Shown here: in pieces, positions 5,395 through 5,500 of the stretch
How the letters are laid out: each line of letters opens with the position of its first letter
Numbering within the stretch: the first letter of the stretch is position 1
NCBI GenBank assembly: GCA_023457875.1
Contig: JAEXBC010000314.1
Location: 1 to 5,500, forward strand
DNA from: Bacillota bacterium
GTDB lineage: Bacteria > Bacillota > Clostridia > Lachnospirales > Cellulosilyticaceae
DNA length: 5,500 nucleotides
Direction of reading: 5' to 3'
Notes under the pieces: generated by a model
Told to the model about the DNA's origin: nothing
The model's input: only the letters and a program-made list of their open reading frames with translations
Database searches by the model: none
Translations under genes and position numbers: made by a program

Positions 5395-5500
5395 ATGAAG
5401 TTCACAGCTTATAACTTACAGTTGGAATCAAAGACTTATAGGGTGTTTGATGCTATTGATGTTCCAAGGCAATTGAGAGTGGTATATCCACCAGGGGATA
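5395..5500 (+). CDS. Unrecognised protein, N-terminus only (3' partial)
   Basis: An ATG at 5395 follows a strong GGAGGAGA (5385-5392), and the frame stays open to the window edge for 35 full codons. The visible protein begins MKFTAYNLQLESKTYRVFD and continues to VVYPPGD. It has no signal peptide, no hydrophobic membrane segment and no motif that I recognise; the mix of charged and beta-prone residues suggests a soluble protein. It has its own predicted promoter and lies beyond the operon terminator, so it is probably not part of nucleoside salvage. The excellent ribosome binding site makes it likely to be a real gene, but its function cannot be told from this fragment. Confidence 0.7.
   Translation, partial: MKFTAYNLQLESKTYRVFDAIDVPRQLRVVYPPGD

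Noticed and set aside
1..5500. CRISPR arrays, tRNA or rRNA genes, insertion sequences, defence genes
   Set aside because: No direct repeat array, no tRNA cloverleaf or CCA end, no transposase motif and no defence-related domain was seen on either strand by reading.

Overview
The window is AT-rich, with strong GGAGG-type ribosome binding sites, tightly packed genes that overlap by a few bases, and an energy-coupling factor (ECF) transporter. This fits a low-GC Gram-positive bacterium, most likely an anaerobic Clostridia member. The assignment is inference from gene content and base use; no marker gene gives a finer placement.

Layout, all on the + strand: the 3' end of a folD-like gene (1-102); a 255-bp promoter region holding two similar short palindromes; a Crp/Fnr-family regulator (358-1038); a uridine-phosphorylase-family nucleoside phosphorylase (1062-1820); an ECF substrate-binding S component (1817-2419); a strong hairpin with a T-tract (2443-2498); then ecfT (2526-3302), a first ECF ATPase (3290-4135) and a second ECF ATPase (4128-4934). 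A 460-bp non-coding stretch follows. It carries an intrinsic terminator (5114-5147), an extended -10 promoter (5232-5240) and an untranslated leader before a new gene that runs off the end (5395-5500).

The six central genes read as one nucleoside salvage operon. The S component would bind a nucleoside (or its base) and, with EcfT and the two ATPases, import it. The phosphorylase would then split it with phosphate into base and (deoxy)ribose-1-phosphate. The Crp/Fnr protein encoded first would control the operon, probably also its own promoter. The substrate is inferred from the neighbouring phosphorylase, not from the S component itself.

Points that stand out: (i) two GACA-N2-TGTC palindromes, one centred about 41.5 bp before the predicted transcription start, the classic activator position; (ii) a regulator that lacks the cAMP-contacting Arg and the FNR cysteine cluster; (iii) a phosphorylase lacking the uracil-recognition residues of E. 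coli Udp; (iv) a terminator-like hairpin between the S component and the ECF module, with a TTGACA box in its stem; (v) an ATPase pair whose deviations, an altered Walker A in one and a degenerate signature in the other, fall in the same composite ATP site.
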